Positions 1 to 10,669 of a DNA stretch of 64,000 bases are shown one piece after another; position 1 is the stretch's first letter, and each line of letters starts with the position of its first letter. The DNA is taken from contig NZ_AAVU01000008.1 in NCBI RefSeq assembly GCF_000169095.1, forward strand, positions 1 to 64,000. The letters run 5' to 3'. Origin of the DNA: Lyngbya sp. PCC 8106. Lineage in GTDB: Bacteria; Cyanobacteriota; Cyanobacteriia; Cyanobacteriales; Microcoleaceae. The notes under the pieces were generated by a model. That model was not told where the DNA came from and made no database searches. It saw only the letters and a program-made list of their open reading frames with translations. The translations under genes and the position numbers were made by a program.

Positions 1-529
1 CAGGTTCTATTTCACTCCCCTCCCGGGGTTCTTTCACCTTTCCCTCACGGTACTGGTTCTCTATCGGTCACACAGGAGTATTTAGCATTCCTCGTGGTCG
101 AGGCGGATTCACACGGACTTTCACGGGCTCCGTGCTACTCGGGATACAGCTCGGTTGCTTTAGTTTTCAACTACAGGACTTTCACCTTCTCTGGTGCAGT
201 TTTCAACTGCTTCGTTTAACCTCTACAATCCTTTGATGCTGTCCCACTACCCCCTCTGTAAAAACAGAAGGTTTAGGCTGTTTCCCTTTCGCTCACCACT
301 ACTTAGGAAATCGCTTTTGCTTTCTTTTCCTCCAGCTACTAAGATGTTTCAGTTCGCTGGGTTCGCTCTCACTCGCCTATGGATTCAGCGAGTAGTTTAT
401 AGGTTGCCCTATTCGGATACCTCCGGATCTCTGCTTGCTTCCAGCTCCTCGGAGCGTTTCGTCGGTCGCCACGTCCTTCTTCGCCTCTGTGTGCCTAGGG
501 ATCCACCGTTAGCTCTTTGTAGCTTGACC
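1..529 (-). rRNA. rrl: 23S ribosomal RNA, 5' portion (runs off window)
   Basis: The minus strand reads as the 5' domain of cyanobacterial 23S rRNA. The conserved start GGTCAAGCTAC lies at about 529 and is followed by GGTGGATCCCTAGGC, where E. coli has GGTGGATGCC. The 3' part lies outside the window. It is co-transcribed after 16S in the same operon. The exact 5' end is placed by similarity to known starts and may be off by several bases. No protein-coding gene is supported here. Confidence 0.95.
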
Positions 530-779
530 ACTTTGACTTAGTTGTCTGTTACGGTTCTACCTTTTTTCTGATTCTCTATGCAGTTTTCTAGGTTCTGACT
601 GAACTTTCGTCCAGCATCCTATAGCCTTTTTTACGACTTCTAGGTGCTGTACTATATTTTTTTAATACCGAACCGAGAGTTTGAAAGCCTGTTAATGCTT
701 GATTCCTTGACCGACCTAGGATGACCTTAGCCTGCCTATTAATATTGGGGTTGGCTCGACTAAAGTTAGGTCTCCCTAT
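530..779 (-). other. 16S-23S internal transcribed spacer without tRNA
   Basis: The spacer is about 250 nt. On the minus strand it begins with a D1-D1' helix closed by GACCTA/TAGGTC (plus-strand arms 713-718 and 767-772, about 60 nt overall). It ends with the antitermination box A GAACCTAGAAAACTGCATAG at about 578-597. No tRNA-Ile or tRNA-Ala cloverleaf is present, and the spacer is too short for a typical tRNA-bearing one. Cyanobacteria often carry several rrn copies with and without tRNAs, so other operons in this genome may differ. Confidence 0.85.
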
Positions 780-2269
<1,490 letters not shown>

Positions 2270-2490
2270 GATTTCACCACTTGAGTTGAGTTAGCTTGCT
2301 CACTATAATAATAATGAGTCGCTTTTCCTCTCTGGCTAGTTTCTTTGTTTGTGTAATTTAGATGACTCTTAGTTTCCTAAAAGTCCTCAAAAGAATATGT
2401 TCAAGGAACTGTGCTTAGGCTTTCAAACTCTTTTGTTATCTAGGTTCGGGCGCGTCGGAAGCAGTTGTCTGTTTCTCGAGCGCATTTACT

Positions 2491-2519
2491 AATGTAGCTG
2501 ACTCTTCTGGGATTGTCAA
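2491..2519 (-). promoter_or_regulatory. Predicted sigma70-type promoter of the rRNA operon
   Basis: On the minus strand TTGACA (plus 2514-2519) is followed after exactly 17 nt by TACATT (plus 2491-2496). The -35 hexamer is consensus and the -10 hexamer matches TATAAT at four of six positions. Transcription would start near 2484, giving a leader of about 215 nt before 16S. It is the only well-spaced promoter-like pair noticed upstream of 16S. The start site is inferred. Confidence 0.7.
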
Positions 2520-3116
2520 CCCTTTTCCTAAACTTTTTTTTTGATTGGGCTAACCGAAAGATGAATCTTAGAGCCAGAGGGAGTTTAAGCGATTGCAGTC
2601 CCTTGTTATTTGTTGGAGAGCGATCTCTTTCACTTTTGTAATTGTCTAACGGCCCAGTCCCAAGGCTCTCTTCTAAAACAGTTCACTCTCCTGTTGTGAG
2701 TACATTCTTCTTTGACTCCTCCCCAAAGCCAACAGTCCTAATTCTTGAGAACGGGTACTCAGAGCCAATACCCTAGTTCTATATATATAGACAAGAGAGA
2801 GAGTCCGCCTATTGAGTGTGTTATCGTTTTTTCAGAGAATCAAACCTATACCTATAGGTGCCAGCAGTCAGGAACCCTACCGATAAAGTAGTAGAGCCTG
2901 TTGAAACCCACTTTTCATAATGGCAGTCCTGACTAGCCCCCTGAACACCAAACCCAGGTGTAAGGTTCTGAATCCTTCTCTAGTTCGGACTCTCTTTAAA
3001 CTCTGTTTTTTCTCATCAGTACCTGTTTCTAATTGTCCTTTGGAAAGCGAAATACCCATCTCGCCTCGCTTTCCTCCCGCCCTCTCAACAGGGATGGGTA
3101 TCCAGCGAGATTTTCT
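2520..3116. other. Intergenic region between rrn promoter and caspase-like gene
   Basis: About 600 nt without a convincing gene, separating the divergently transcribed rRNA operon and the caspase-like gene. A short palindrome lies at 2845-2858 (CCTATA-CC-TATAGG). Short open frames on both strands around 2877-3128 lack ribosome binding sites and recognisable sequence. The promoter of the downstream gene is presumably here but no clear -35/-10 pair could be assigned. Confidence 0.5.
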
Positions 3117-4967
3117 ATGAAACATCACGCTTGCATCACAATCGGCATTAACCAGTATCAGTATCTACAACCCCTCAGCTATGCACAGAGAGATGCTGAG
3201 GCTCTACAGAGCTTCCTCGTAGAAAGAGGAGGATTTTCACCCGACAAAAGCTTATTGATGAGCGACACTTCATCAGAGGTGTGGGGAATTCCAACATATC
3301 CTAATCGTGAGAACCTCAAGGATTGGATTGAGGCCATGTGTAAAGAACAGCTGCGTTCAGGTGATCAGCTTTGGTGTTTCTTTAGTGGCTATGGTCTAAC
3401 CTATGAAGGCCAAGATTACCTCATGCCCATTAACGGTAATCCCGCTGATATAGAAGCGACAGGAATACCTTTAAAGTTCCTCTTTGAAAACCTCAAAGAA
3501 GCTCCCACATCAGAACTTCTGGTTTTGCTTGATATCAACCGTAGCCAAGGAGCGCGTGCTGGGAATACGGTTGGAGCAGCGACAATGGAGTTAGCTAATC
3601 AAATGGCAATACCCACTCTACTATCCTGTCAACCCGATCAAGTCTCTCGGGAAACCTCCGCTCTGCGTCATGGATTCTTTACCGCAGCAATTTTAGAAGG
3701 ACTAAACTCAGGACAATGCAAAACCATTCAAAACTTATGTCATTTCCTCAGTGATTATTTACCCCTGTTAACTGATCAACATCTGCGACCCAAACAAAAT
3801 CCAGTTTTCATCCTCAATCCCGCAGGTAAAATTGATCAAACCCTTTTACCAGAGCAACTTCCCGCGACCGCAGCAATGGCAAGTCATAATGGAAATAATT
3901 GGATTAACTCATCTCCAGAACACAAAAATAATGGAGTTAGACCGAAAACAACTGATAACCAAGTCAATATTCCTTTAAAGCTTGGTCAAAATCACACTAA
4001 TCAAAAGTCTAAAAAGTCTTCCAATCAAAAAACGCCAACCCAAAAAGCTCATCAGTCCTCGAATCAAACTCAAATCGACTCCCCGGCTCAACAAAATTCT
4101 ACACAAGAAACTATGTCGGACAGATCGTTTTTACAACAGCTTATTCTCTGGAGTGGAGCCACCGCCCTTTTATTGCTACTCGGTGTGTTCTACACAAATA
4201 GATCTATTTTTCTCGGTCAAAACACAGCAGAGCCTGTCTCAACTGCTCCCATAGAATTAGTTGAAGATTCATCATCTACCTCCGGATCAGAACCCAACTC
4301 AAATTCAACCTCAACTAACAACGAAACAACTCAAACACCGCAAGCTAACAGTGAAGTCTTACTAGAGCGTTCCAAAGCTTCTTTACAAAGTGCTTCGGCA
4401 TCTAGCTTTAGTAATGCAATTACTATAGCTAGTCAGATTCCTCCACAAGATCCTTTTTATCCCACCGCTCAAGAAAATATAGAACGCTGGGGCCAAACGA
4501 TTTTAGATATTGCTGAGGGACGAGCAAAAGCAGAGAATTTTTCCGATGCACTGGCTGCGGCTAAACTGATACCTCAAAGCAGTCGCCCAATTTATGAACA
4601 GGCGCAACTCCAAATTCAAAAATGGGAACAGAAACAACAAGAGATTGAAAAGAGTTTTGCTCCGGTAAAAGCTGCACAAGCAGGGATTAAACCTGGACAA
4701 GCTTCGTCTTATAATAATGGGATTACGGAGTTGCGTAAAATTCAATCTGACGAAATTAGTTACCCACAAGCTCAACAATTAATTGCTCAATGGAGTGCCG
4801 AGATTTTAACGATTGCTCAGTCTCGCGCTCAAAATAAACAGTTTGAGAGTGCAATTCAAGCTGCTAAGTTAGTTCCTACGAATACATCTTCCTATGATGC
4901 TGCTCAAAAAGCGATTGCGAACTGGCAAACTCAGCTAAAAGCGAACAATAATGACCAAAACAATTGA
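3117..4967 (+). CDS. Caspase-fold (orthocaspase-like) protein with substituted catalytic dyad, membrane anchored
   Basis: 616 residues from the ATG at 3117. The open frame extends 28 codons upstream to a TTG, but the conserved caspase start (MKHHACITIGIN) begins at this ATG. Residues 1 to about 230 are a C14/p20-like domain. In active family members the dyad is His in an SGHG-like motif and Cys in DACHSG. Here these read SGYG (Tyr92) and DINRSQ (Asn141), so cysteine peptidase activity is unlikely. A polar linker rich in Gln, Asn and Ser follows, then one membrane helix (about 339-357), an acidic Ser/Thr linker, and a C-terminal region of helical repeats built around alternating NAI...A and QKW/QWSAEI motifs. 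The family is known for cell-death or stress proteases. Non-catalytic cyanobacterial relatives are known, and this one is probably a scaffold or regulator. No partner gene is adjacent. Confidence 0.85.
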   Translation: MKHHACITIGINQYQYLQPLSYAQRDAEALQSFLVERGGFSPDKSLLMSDTSSEVWGIPTYPNRENLKDWIEAMCKEQLRSGDQLWCFFSGYGLTYEGQDYLMPINGNPADIEATGIPLKFLFENLKEAPTSELLVLLDINRSQGARAGNTVGAATMELANQMAIPTLLSCQPDQVSRETSALRHGFFTAAILEGLNSGQCKTIQNLCHFLSDYLPLLTDQHLRPKQNPVFILNPAGKIDQTLLPEQLPATAAMASHNGNNWINSSPEHKNNGVRPKTTDNQVNIPLKLGQNHTNQKSKKSSNQKTPTQKAHQSSNQTQIDSPAQQNSTQETMSDRSFLQQLILWSGATALLLLLGVFYTNRSIFLGQNTAEPVSTAPIELVEDSSSTSGSEPNSNSTSTNNETTQTPQANSEVLLERSKASLQSASASSFSNAITIASQIPPQDPFYPTAQENIERWGQTILDIAEGRAKAENFSDALAAAKLIPQSSRPIYEQAQLQIQKWEQKQQEIEKSFAPVKAAQAGIKPGQASSYNNGITELRKIQSDEISYPQAQQLIAQWSAEILTIAQSRAQNKQFESAIQAAKLVPTNTSSYDAAQKAIANWQTQLKANNNDQNN

Positions 4968-4975
4968 CAATTGTT
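4959..4975. repeat. Perfect palindrome overlapping the stop codon of the caspase-like gene
   Basis: AACAATTG-A-CAATTGTT is a 17-base palindrome with a single central base. The TGA stop codon lies inside it. It could form a short hairpin in the mRNA end or be an operator-like site. There is no U-tract directly after it, so it is not a standard terminator. Confidence 0.5.
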
Positions 4976-5520
4976 GAGTTGGGGGTGAAGCTCGTCCAAA
5001 CTTACGGTTGCTGGGATGATCACAATAGATAAGAAAAAATATATGTATCGACTCGATTGATTGTTATCAAAGATAAATCAGGAATACTAGCCCTGACCTC
5101 AACATAAATCCTGGTGATCAGCGCATGAAATGAAGATCAAATCAGATAGCAATCTAGAAAAATTAGTGGAAAATCATGGGATAGGTAATGCCTATCCTAT
5201 TTGTTTTATTAAAGGCAACCAAAACTTTCAGTCAATTCTCAGCTTCAACTTGTCAATTTTTCACAAATCTGAAGTTTAATCTTCAATATTAATCGAGAGT
5301 AATTGACAAAAAATTCTGATTTCTCGGGTTAACACAAGATTTCGATCAATAGTGTCCGACTCCCGAAGAAAACAAATCTCTCATCAAATTTTCAGAAAAA
5401 TGTTAAATAATGTAACAGAGGAGTCGAGCGAGCAAGTTATTTTCATGTAAAAACCCTTAGCTAGTAGAATGCTAACTTTGCTTAATACACACACTCATAC
5501 AATTCAGGAGTTTTCAAACT
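4968..5520. other. Intergenic region before cellulose synthase gene
   Basis: About 550 nt of AT-rich DNA without a supported gene. It holds the palindrome at the upstream stop codon, a hairpin with U-rich tail at 5179-5210, and the ribosome binding site AGGAG at 5506-5510, ten bases before the BcsA start. Promoter elements for the downstream gene must be here but were not identified with confidence. Confidence 0.5.
5179..5210 (+). terminator. Hairpin with U-rich tail (candidate terminator)
   Basis: GGATAGG (5179-5185) pairs perfectly with CCTATCC (5191-5197) around a 5-nt loop and is followed by TATTTGTTTTATT. It would end transcription from the caspase-like gene about 210 nt after its stop codon. 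The tail is interrupted, so efficiency is uncertain. Confidence 0.5.
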
Positions 5521-7797
5521 ATGATATCTGAAAGTAAGCAACGCCTGAAAATAGCCCTATGGTTTACCAGTCGTCCTCACACAGCTACATTAGTCTTATT
5601 AACGACTATCACTTTATTTGCTGTGATTACGGGCGGATGGTTTTTTGGGGAAGAAAATATTAGCCAGTTTTTTGCTTACATTGATCTAGGACAACAAAAT
5701 CCTCCTTTTTGGATACAACCTCCAGAAATTAATCAGAAATATCTATTATTACCCACTATTGTATTCGTAACAACGGTTTTTACGATTATCAAACTGTCTC
5801 CTAAACCGAAGTTATGGTCGCGAACAATTATCATCGCTATTGTATTAGCTTTAATAATTCGTTATATTTTATGGCGAACTTTATCCACCTTAAATTTAAG
5901 CGATCCGATGAACGGAACGTTTAGTTTAGGACTACTTTTCCTCGAAGTATTAATCTGGATTTCAGGTGGTATCCGACTCTGGTTAGTCTTGAAAATGAAA
6001 GATCGGAGTCAACAAGCCAATCAAATGGAAATCAATGTTCGCGAAGGAAAATTTTTACCTACAGTAGATATTTTAATTCCAACTTATCAGGAGTCAACAT
6101 CAATTGTAAAACGAACAATTATTGGCTGTCAAGCTATAGACTATCCTAACAAAAAAGTCTATCTACTCGATGATAGTCAACGTTTGGAAGTCAAACAACT
6201 AGCTCAAGAATTAGGATGCAATTATATCGCTAGATCTGAAAACTCTCATGCTAAAGCAGGCAATTTAAATCATGCACTACCCCTAACAAGTGGTGAATTA
6301 ATTGTCGTTTTTGATGCTGATTTTATTCCAACCCGTAACTTTCTTGATCGAACAATTGGCTTTTTTCAGAATAAAAAAGTAGCTCTTGTGCAAACACCAC
6401 AAAGCTTTTATAACCCTGATCCGATAGCAAAAAACTTAGGCTTAGAAAAAGTTTTAATATCCGATGATGAAGAATTTTATCGACATATTGAGCTACTCAA
6501 AGATGGAGTAAATAGTACCGTTTGTGCAGGGACATCATTTGTGATGAGGCGGAAAGCCCTCGAAGAAATTGGGGGATTTGTAACTGAATCAATCAGTGAA
6601 GATTATTTTACAGGAATTCGTTTATCGGCTCAAGGTTATCAGTTAGTTTATTTGAGAGAAAAATTAAGTGCAGGTTTAGCGGCTGAGGATATAACAAACT
6701 ATTTTGTACAACGAAAACGATGGGGACGAGGAACTTTACAAGCCTTTTTCATTAATTCTAATCCTCTAACTATTCCTGGTTTAAAACTGTCTCAAAGATT
6801 AGCACATTTAGAAGGCTTAGTTAATTGGTTAAGTGTTTGGGCTTATCCTTATTTCTTTTTAATGCCATTAGCTTATGCTTTTTTAGGTGTTCTTCCGATT
6901 CAAGCTACAGTAGAAGAATGGTTGTATTTCTTTATCCCCTGTTATTGGGTTCAAATCATTGTTTTTAGATGGCTGAATGAACGCAGTCGTTCTGTGATTA
7001 TTTCAGAAATTTATAAAACTGTTCTCTGTTTTCCTTTGTCTTTAAGTGTTTTTCTAGTCATGCTGAACCCATTCAAGCATAAATTTCAAGTCACTCAAAA
7101 AGGAATTTCCAGTCAACGATTTTCATTTAATTGGACTCTTGGCTGGCCTTTAATTTTACTATTTATCGCAACATTAATCGGGCTTTTAAGAATTTTAAGA
7201 ATTTGGGGAACAGTACCAATTACTGCTGAAGTTGCTGAATTTACTCAAGATGCTTTTGACTTAGGTTTAATCTGGACTGTATACAATTTATTGAGTATTG
7301 GAGTCGCACTTTTAGCTTTAATTGATACTCCCAAATCAGATCTTTACGATGGCTTTGATCTTCGACGCATTGTTCGTTTAAAACTCGGCGATCAAACTTT
7401 ATGGGGAATTACAACTAAAATCTCTGAAGTGGAAGCAGAAATTCAACTCACTCAAAAATTGAGTAGTCCAATTCAACCCAACAATTTCCTCAGTTCTCAT
7501 CAGGGTTTTCCAGTTAAGCTACATATCGTAGATGAAGGATTAAAACTAACAGCAGAAATGACTAATTACACTTTCATCGATTCATTTCCAACCTTAAAAG
7601 TGAAATTTAAACACATTACGCTTTCCCAATATCGGCAATTAATTACAATGCTCTTTTGTCAGCCCGGTCAATGGAAAGAGCGAGAAACACCTGGCGAACT
7701 ATATTCACTATTTTTGGTTCTAAAAACGTTATTAAATCCCCCACTTGTGCAGAGTTATCGCCGAAAATTTACAAAAGCAAAGAAATTAAAATTCTAA
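5521..7797 (+). CDS. Cellulose synthase catalytic subunit-like glycosyltransferase (BcsA-like, GT2) with PilZ-like tail
   Basis: 758 residues, starting at an ATG with AGGAG ten bases upstream. Hydrophobic segments occupy about residues 20-150. A GT2 core follows with the BcsA landmarks: DDS near 217, DAD near 263, TPQSFYNPDP near 290-300, ED of the SISEDYF motif near 360, and QRKRW near 397-401. Further membrane helices span about 430-575. Such enzymes polymerise UDP-glucose and push the glucan through their own membrane channel. The C-terminal part (from about 609) has RRIVR like the RxxxR motif of PilZ c-di-GMP receptors, but the second motif reads KISEVE instead of DxSxxG, so nucleotide binding may be weak or lost. 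No bcsB- or bcsC-like gene is adjacent, as is common in cyanobacteria. Other beta-glucan products are possible. Confidence 0.88.
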   Translation: MISESKQRLKIALWFTSRPHTATLVLLTTITLFAVITGGWFFGEENISQFFAYIDLGQQNPPFWIQPPEINQKYLLLPTIVFVTTVFTIIKLSPKPKLWSRTIIIAIVLALIIRYILWRTLSTLNLSDPMNGTFSLGLLFLEVLIWISGGIRLWLVLKMKDRSQQANQMEINVREGKFLPTVDILIPTYQESTSIVKRTIIGCQAIDYPNKKVYLLDDSQRLEVKQLAQELGCNYIARSENSHAKAGNLNHALPLTSGELIVVFDADFIPTRNFLDRTIGFFQNKKVALVQTPQSFYNPDPIAKNLGLEKVLISDDEEFYRHIELLKDGVNSTVCAGTSFVMRRKALEEIGGFVTESISEDYFTGIRLSAQGYQLVYLREKLSAGLAAEDITNYFVQRKRWGRGTLQAFFINSNPLTIPGLKLSQRLAHLEGLVNWLSVWAYPYFFLMPLAYAFLGVLPIQATVEEWLYFFIPCYWVQIIVFRWLNERSRSVIISEIYKTVLCFPLSLSVFLVMLNPFKHKFQVTQKGISSQRFSFNWTLGWPLILLFIATLIGLLRILRIWGTVPITAEVAEFTQDAFDLGLIWTVYNLLSIGVALLALIDTPKSDLYDGFDLRRIVRLKLGDQTLWGITTKISEVEAEIQLTQKLSSPIQPNNFLSSHQGFPVKLHIVDEGLKLTAEMTNYTFIDSFPTLKVKFKHITLSQYRQLITMLFCQPGQWKERETPGELYSLFLVLKTLLNPPLVQSYRRKFTKAKKLKF

Positions 7798-7814
7798 TTA
7801 ATCAACTCCCAAAA

Positions 7815-9452
7815 TCATTGAACAACTCCCATAGATGACTCTAAAAATGCAATCACTTTCAATTTGTACTCAGCTTCAAATGCTTCTTTTTTGAGGTCTA
7901 AACTCCATAACTCCAAAGCACAATCATCTTTGGAATCAGCAGGTTTCAGCCTTAAATGAAATTCTTCTGCTTCCCAATGACATTGACAACTTACCTGCGC
8001 TACTGCTCCGATTTGACGTCGATCTAAAGCTACAGCCAACCTCAACAAAGGACTTAATTGATCAACAATTTGGCGATATCGTTTCGGAAGATTTTGATAA
8101 TTTTCGTGTTTTTTCTTGGGCTGACTTTTACGATGATAACGAGCTAAATTAGCTATCGTTTCAATTTCTGTTTCTGTATAACCTAGTAGTTCACTATGTC
8201 GAATCAAGTAATAAGAATGCTTATGATGAGCGGAATGACTAATATTCAAACCGCAGTTGTGTAGAATTCCCGCCGCCCATAATAATTCTCGTTCTTCTGG
8301 TTCCCAATGGTGAAGAATAGATTTAGTTTGGTCAAATAAATTTAACGCAAAAGCTGCAACCCGTTCACCATGATTCAAATTCACCTGATACTTTTGAGCA
8401 ATTTTCAGAATACTTCGCTGACGAATTGAACTTCCATAACGGAGTCGATCTTCAATTAATCCATGGGTTAACATCCAATCCACAATCACCCCTTCTCGAA
8501 GACTCCGTTCACAAACAGTTAAACAATCAAGATTAAGCAGCGTCATGGCTTCTTGTAAAATCAAAGCACCTGCTAAAATAATCTCGGCTCGTTTATCAGA
8601 AATACCCGGAATTTCTAACCGTTCAGAATAAGACATTTTCCGAAAGCGATTGACGAGATCTTGTAAATCACTGAGTTTCAATTCATAGCCCGTTAAAGGT
8701 GTGGGTTCTGTTCCTAATTTTTCCCGAGCATTAATCACGGCTAAAGTTTCAATTGTTCCTGATGTTCCCACTAAACGAGGTAATTCTTTACTTTTAAGAT
8801 TCAAAGCCAGTTCATCAACTGTACGCTCTAATATTCCGCGAATATAAGCTTGTAAATATAAAAACTCACTCCGACTAACAGGATCACTTTTCACATACTC
8901 TTGAGTGAGACGAACTGCACCGACTTTCGTACTACTTAAAAATAGAGGTTCTCGTCCTTCTCCTAAAATTAACTCTGTCGATCCGCCTCCAATATCAATA
9001 ATAATATGAGGCTGATTGTTGAACTCCATTGCAGATAAAACACCCAGATAAATCCGCCGAGCTTCTTCTTGACCTGAGATTAAACTAATTTCTAAATTCA
9101 ACTCATCAGAAACCTGCTTGATAAAATCTCGACCATTTGGTGCTTCTCGAACTGCACTGGTTGCTACTGCAACAATTTGTTCAGCATTATAGGTTTTTGC
9201 CAATTCTTGAAAGCGACGCAAACAAATAATTCCTCGTTCTACTACTTCTTTCTTTAAACGTCCTTTGGGTTCACAATCACCCAGCCGAACCATTTCTTTA
9301 TCGCGGGCAATAATCGTAAAACTTGGCAATGTCGGATCAATTTTTACAATTACCATATGAAAAGAGTTTGTCCCAAGATCAATAGCAGCAAGAATTCGAT
9401 CTTGACTGTTAGAAGCATAAGAAACTTTAACGTTAGGAACTGAATTAACCAT
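7815..9452 (-). CDS. ppx: Exopolyphosphatase / pppGpp phosphohydrolase (Ppx/GppA family)
   Basis: 545 residues. The N-terminal half is an ASKHA-fold Ppx/GppA domain. The first phosphate-binding loop AAIDLGTNSFHMV lies at about 22-34 and the second, IDIGGGSTELILG, near 150-162. The C-terminal half is an HD-like helical domain with HNCG in place of the metal-binding HDIG-type motif, followed by HSAHHKHSYYLI. The family removes terminal phosphate from polyphosphate and/or pppGpp in the cytoplasm, linking phosphate storage with the stringent response. It converges on the cellulose synthase gene with only 17 nt between the stop codons. The ATG at 9452 fits the family N-terminus. Length is normal for the cyanobacterial enzyme. 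Confidence 0.92.
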   Translation of the reverse strand: MVNSVPNVKVSYASNSQDRILAAIDLGTNSFHMVIVKIDPTLPSFTIIARDKEMVRLGDCEPKGRLKKEVVERGIICLRRFQELAKTYNAEQIVAVATSAVREAPNGRDFIKQVSDELNLEISLISGQEEARRIYLGVLSAMEFNNQPHIIIDIGGGSTELILGEGREPLFLSSTKVGAVRLTQEYVKSDPVSRSEFLYLQAYIRGILERTVDELALNLKSKELPRLVGTSGTIETLAVINAREKLGTEPTPLTGYELKLSDLQDLVNRFRKMSYSERLEIPGISDKRAEIILAGALILQEAMTLLNLDCLTVCERSLREGVIVDWMLTHGLIEDRLRYGSSIRQRSILKIAQKYQVNLNHGERVAAFALNLFDQTKSILHHWEPEERELLWAAGILHNCGLNISHSAHHKHSYYLIRHSELLGYTETEIETIANLARYHRKSQPKKKHENYQNLPKRYRQIVDQLSPLLRLAVALDRRQIGAVAQVSCQCHWEAEEFHLRLKPADSKDDCALELWSLDLKKEAFEAEYKLKVIAFLESSMGVVQ

Positions 9453-9752
9453 GAAACTTAAATTTTAGCATCCATTCTCTCAATCATCTCATACAATCAA
9501 CCCGAACGAAAACCCGTTTTTTTTTATCGATAGAGATGATCACTCAAATCCGATCAGCTTTTTTAATCAAAGACTGCATTTCAGTTCGTGACTTACTGAC
9601 TCAATTGCAACTGAAATTCTTAGAGATTGGATCAAGGCTGCTGAATGTCAACCAATCGCTATCAAAATTCAATTGGTGATTATCGATGACAGCCTCAGCA
9701 AGAAACTATAGAATAAAAGCTGAAAACTCAGTACAAATTCAAAGTCATTCCA

Positions 9753-10637
9753 ATGCTGATTCAATCTGAACCCCAACCCGAATCAACATTAATCCAGATC
9801 ATTCGATTATTAAGATGGGATAAGCCCGCCGGACGCCTAATTTTAATGATTCCGGCACTTTGGGCGGTATTTTTGGCCTCTGATGCGACACCGCCTTGGC
9901 TTTTAGTTTTGGTGATTATCTTCGGAAGTGTTGCGACTAGCGCCGCCGGATGTGTGGTGAATGATTTATGGGATCGCGATATTGATCCTGAAGTCGAACG
10001 AACTCGCACCCGTCCCCTGGCTTCCCGTGCCTTAACGGTAAAAACAGGTATTGCTGTGGCTTTTGTAGCCTTTGCTTGTGCTGCGGGATTAGCCTTTTAC
10101 CTCAATTCTTTGAGTTTTTGGCTGTGTGTCGCTGCCGTTCCTGTAATCATTTGCTATCCCCTTGCCAAGCGGTTTTTTCCGGTTCCCCAATTAGTCTTAT
10201 CTATCGCTTGGGGTTTTGCTGTCTTAATTAGTTGGACTGCTGCTGTTGCACACTTAGAACCTGTGACTTGGTTACTTTGGGGGGCTACTGTGGTTTGGAC
10301 TTTGGGATTTGATACAGTTTATGCGATGAGTGATCGCGAAGATGACAAACGCATGGGGGTTAATTCTAGTGCGTTATTTTTTGGAGATCAAGCGGCTAAT
10401 GCGGTGGGTATTTTCTTCTTGAGTACGGTGATCTTACTTGCTGTTCTGGGAATTAAAATGGAATTACATTGGGAATATGGGATGAGTCTGGCGATCGCAG
10501 TTGGAATTTGGATTCAACAATATCGCCAGTTACGAAAACCCGAAATTCCCAAACCTGTCTATGGTGAAATCTTTCGTCAGAATGTCTGGGTGGGTTTCAT
10601 TTTATTAGCCGGAATGATCAGTGGAACTTTACTTTAG
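9753..10637 (+). CDS. UbiA-family prenyltransferase (4-hydroxybenzoate solanesyltransferase type)
   Basis: 294 residues, with eight to nine hydrophobic segments. The two Asp-rich motifs that bind the prenyl diphosphate through magnesium are intact: NDLWDRDID (about residues 69-77) and DREDDKRMG (about 194-202), with RTRPLASR just after the first. In cyanobacteria the 4-hydroxybenzoate-type UbiA homologue attaches a solanesyl chain to the aromatic ring as an early step of plastoquinone-9 synthesis at the membrane. The sequence resembles that branch more than chlorophyll synthase (ChlG) or homogentisate prenyltransferases, but the substrate is inferred from similarity only. The 300-nt gap upstream (9453-9752) holds no other supported gene. 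Confidence 0.85.
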   Translation: MLIQSEPQPESTLIQIIRLLRWDKPAGRLILMIPALWAVFLASDATPPWLLVLVIIFGSVATSAAGCVVNDLWDRDIDPEVERTRTRPLASRALTVKTGIAVAFVAFACAAGLAFYLNSLSFWLCVAAVPVIICYPLAKRFFPVPQLVLSIAWGFAVLISWTAAVAHLEPVTWLLWGATVVWTLGFDTVYAMSDREDDKRMGVNSSALFFGDQAANAVGIFFLSTVILLAVLGIKMELHWEYGMSLAIAVGIWIQQYRQLRKPEIPKPVYGEIFRQNVWVGFILLAGMISGTLL

Positions 10638-10669
10638 AGTCAAGTCAATTCCAAGGGCGTTTCAAAACG

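Noticed and set aside
530..779. tRNA-Ile or tRNA-Ala in the 16S-23S spacer
   Set aside because: No cloverleaf or GGTTCRANYCC-type T arm is present, and the spacer is too short.
3033..3116. Extended start of the caspase-like protein at a TTG
   Set aside because: The extra 28 residues are unlike the conserved start, and the ATG at 3117 begins the family N-terminus.
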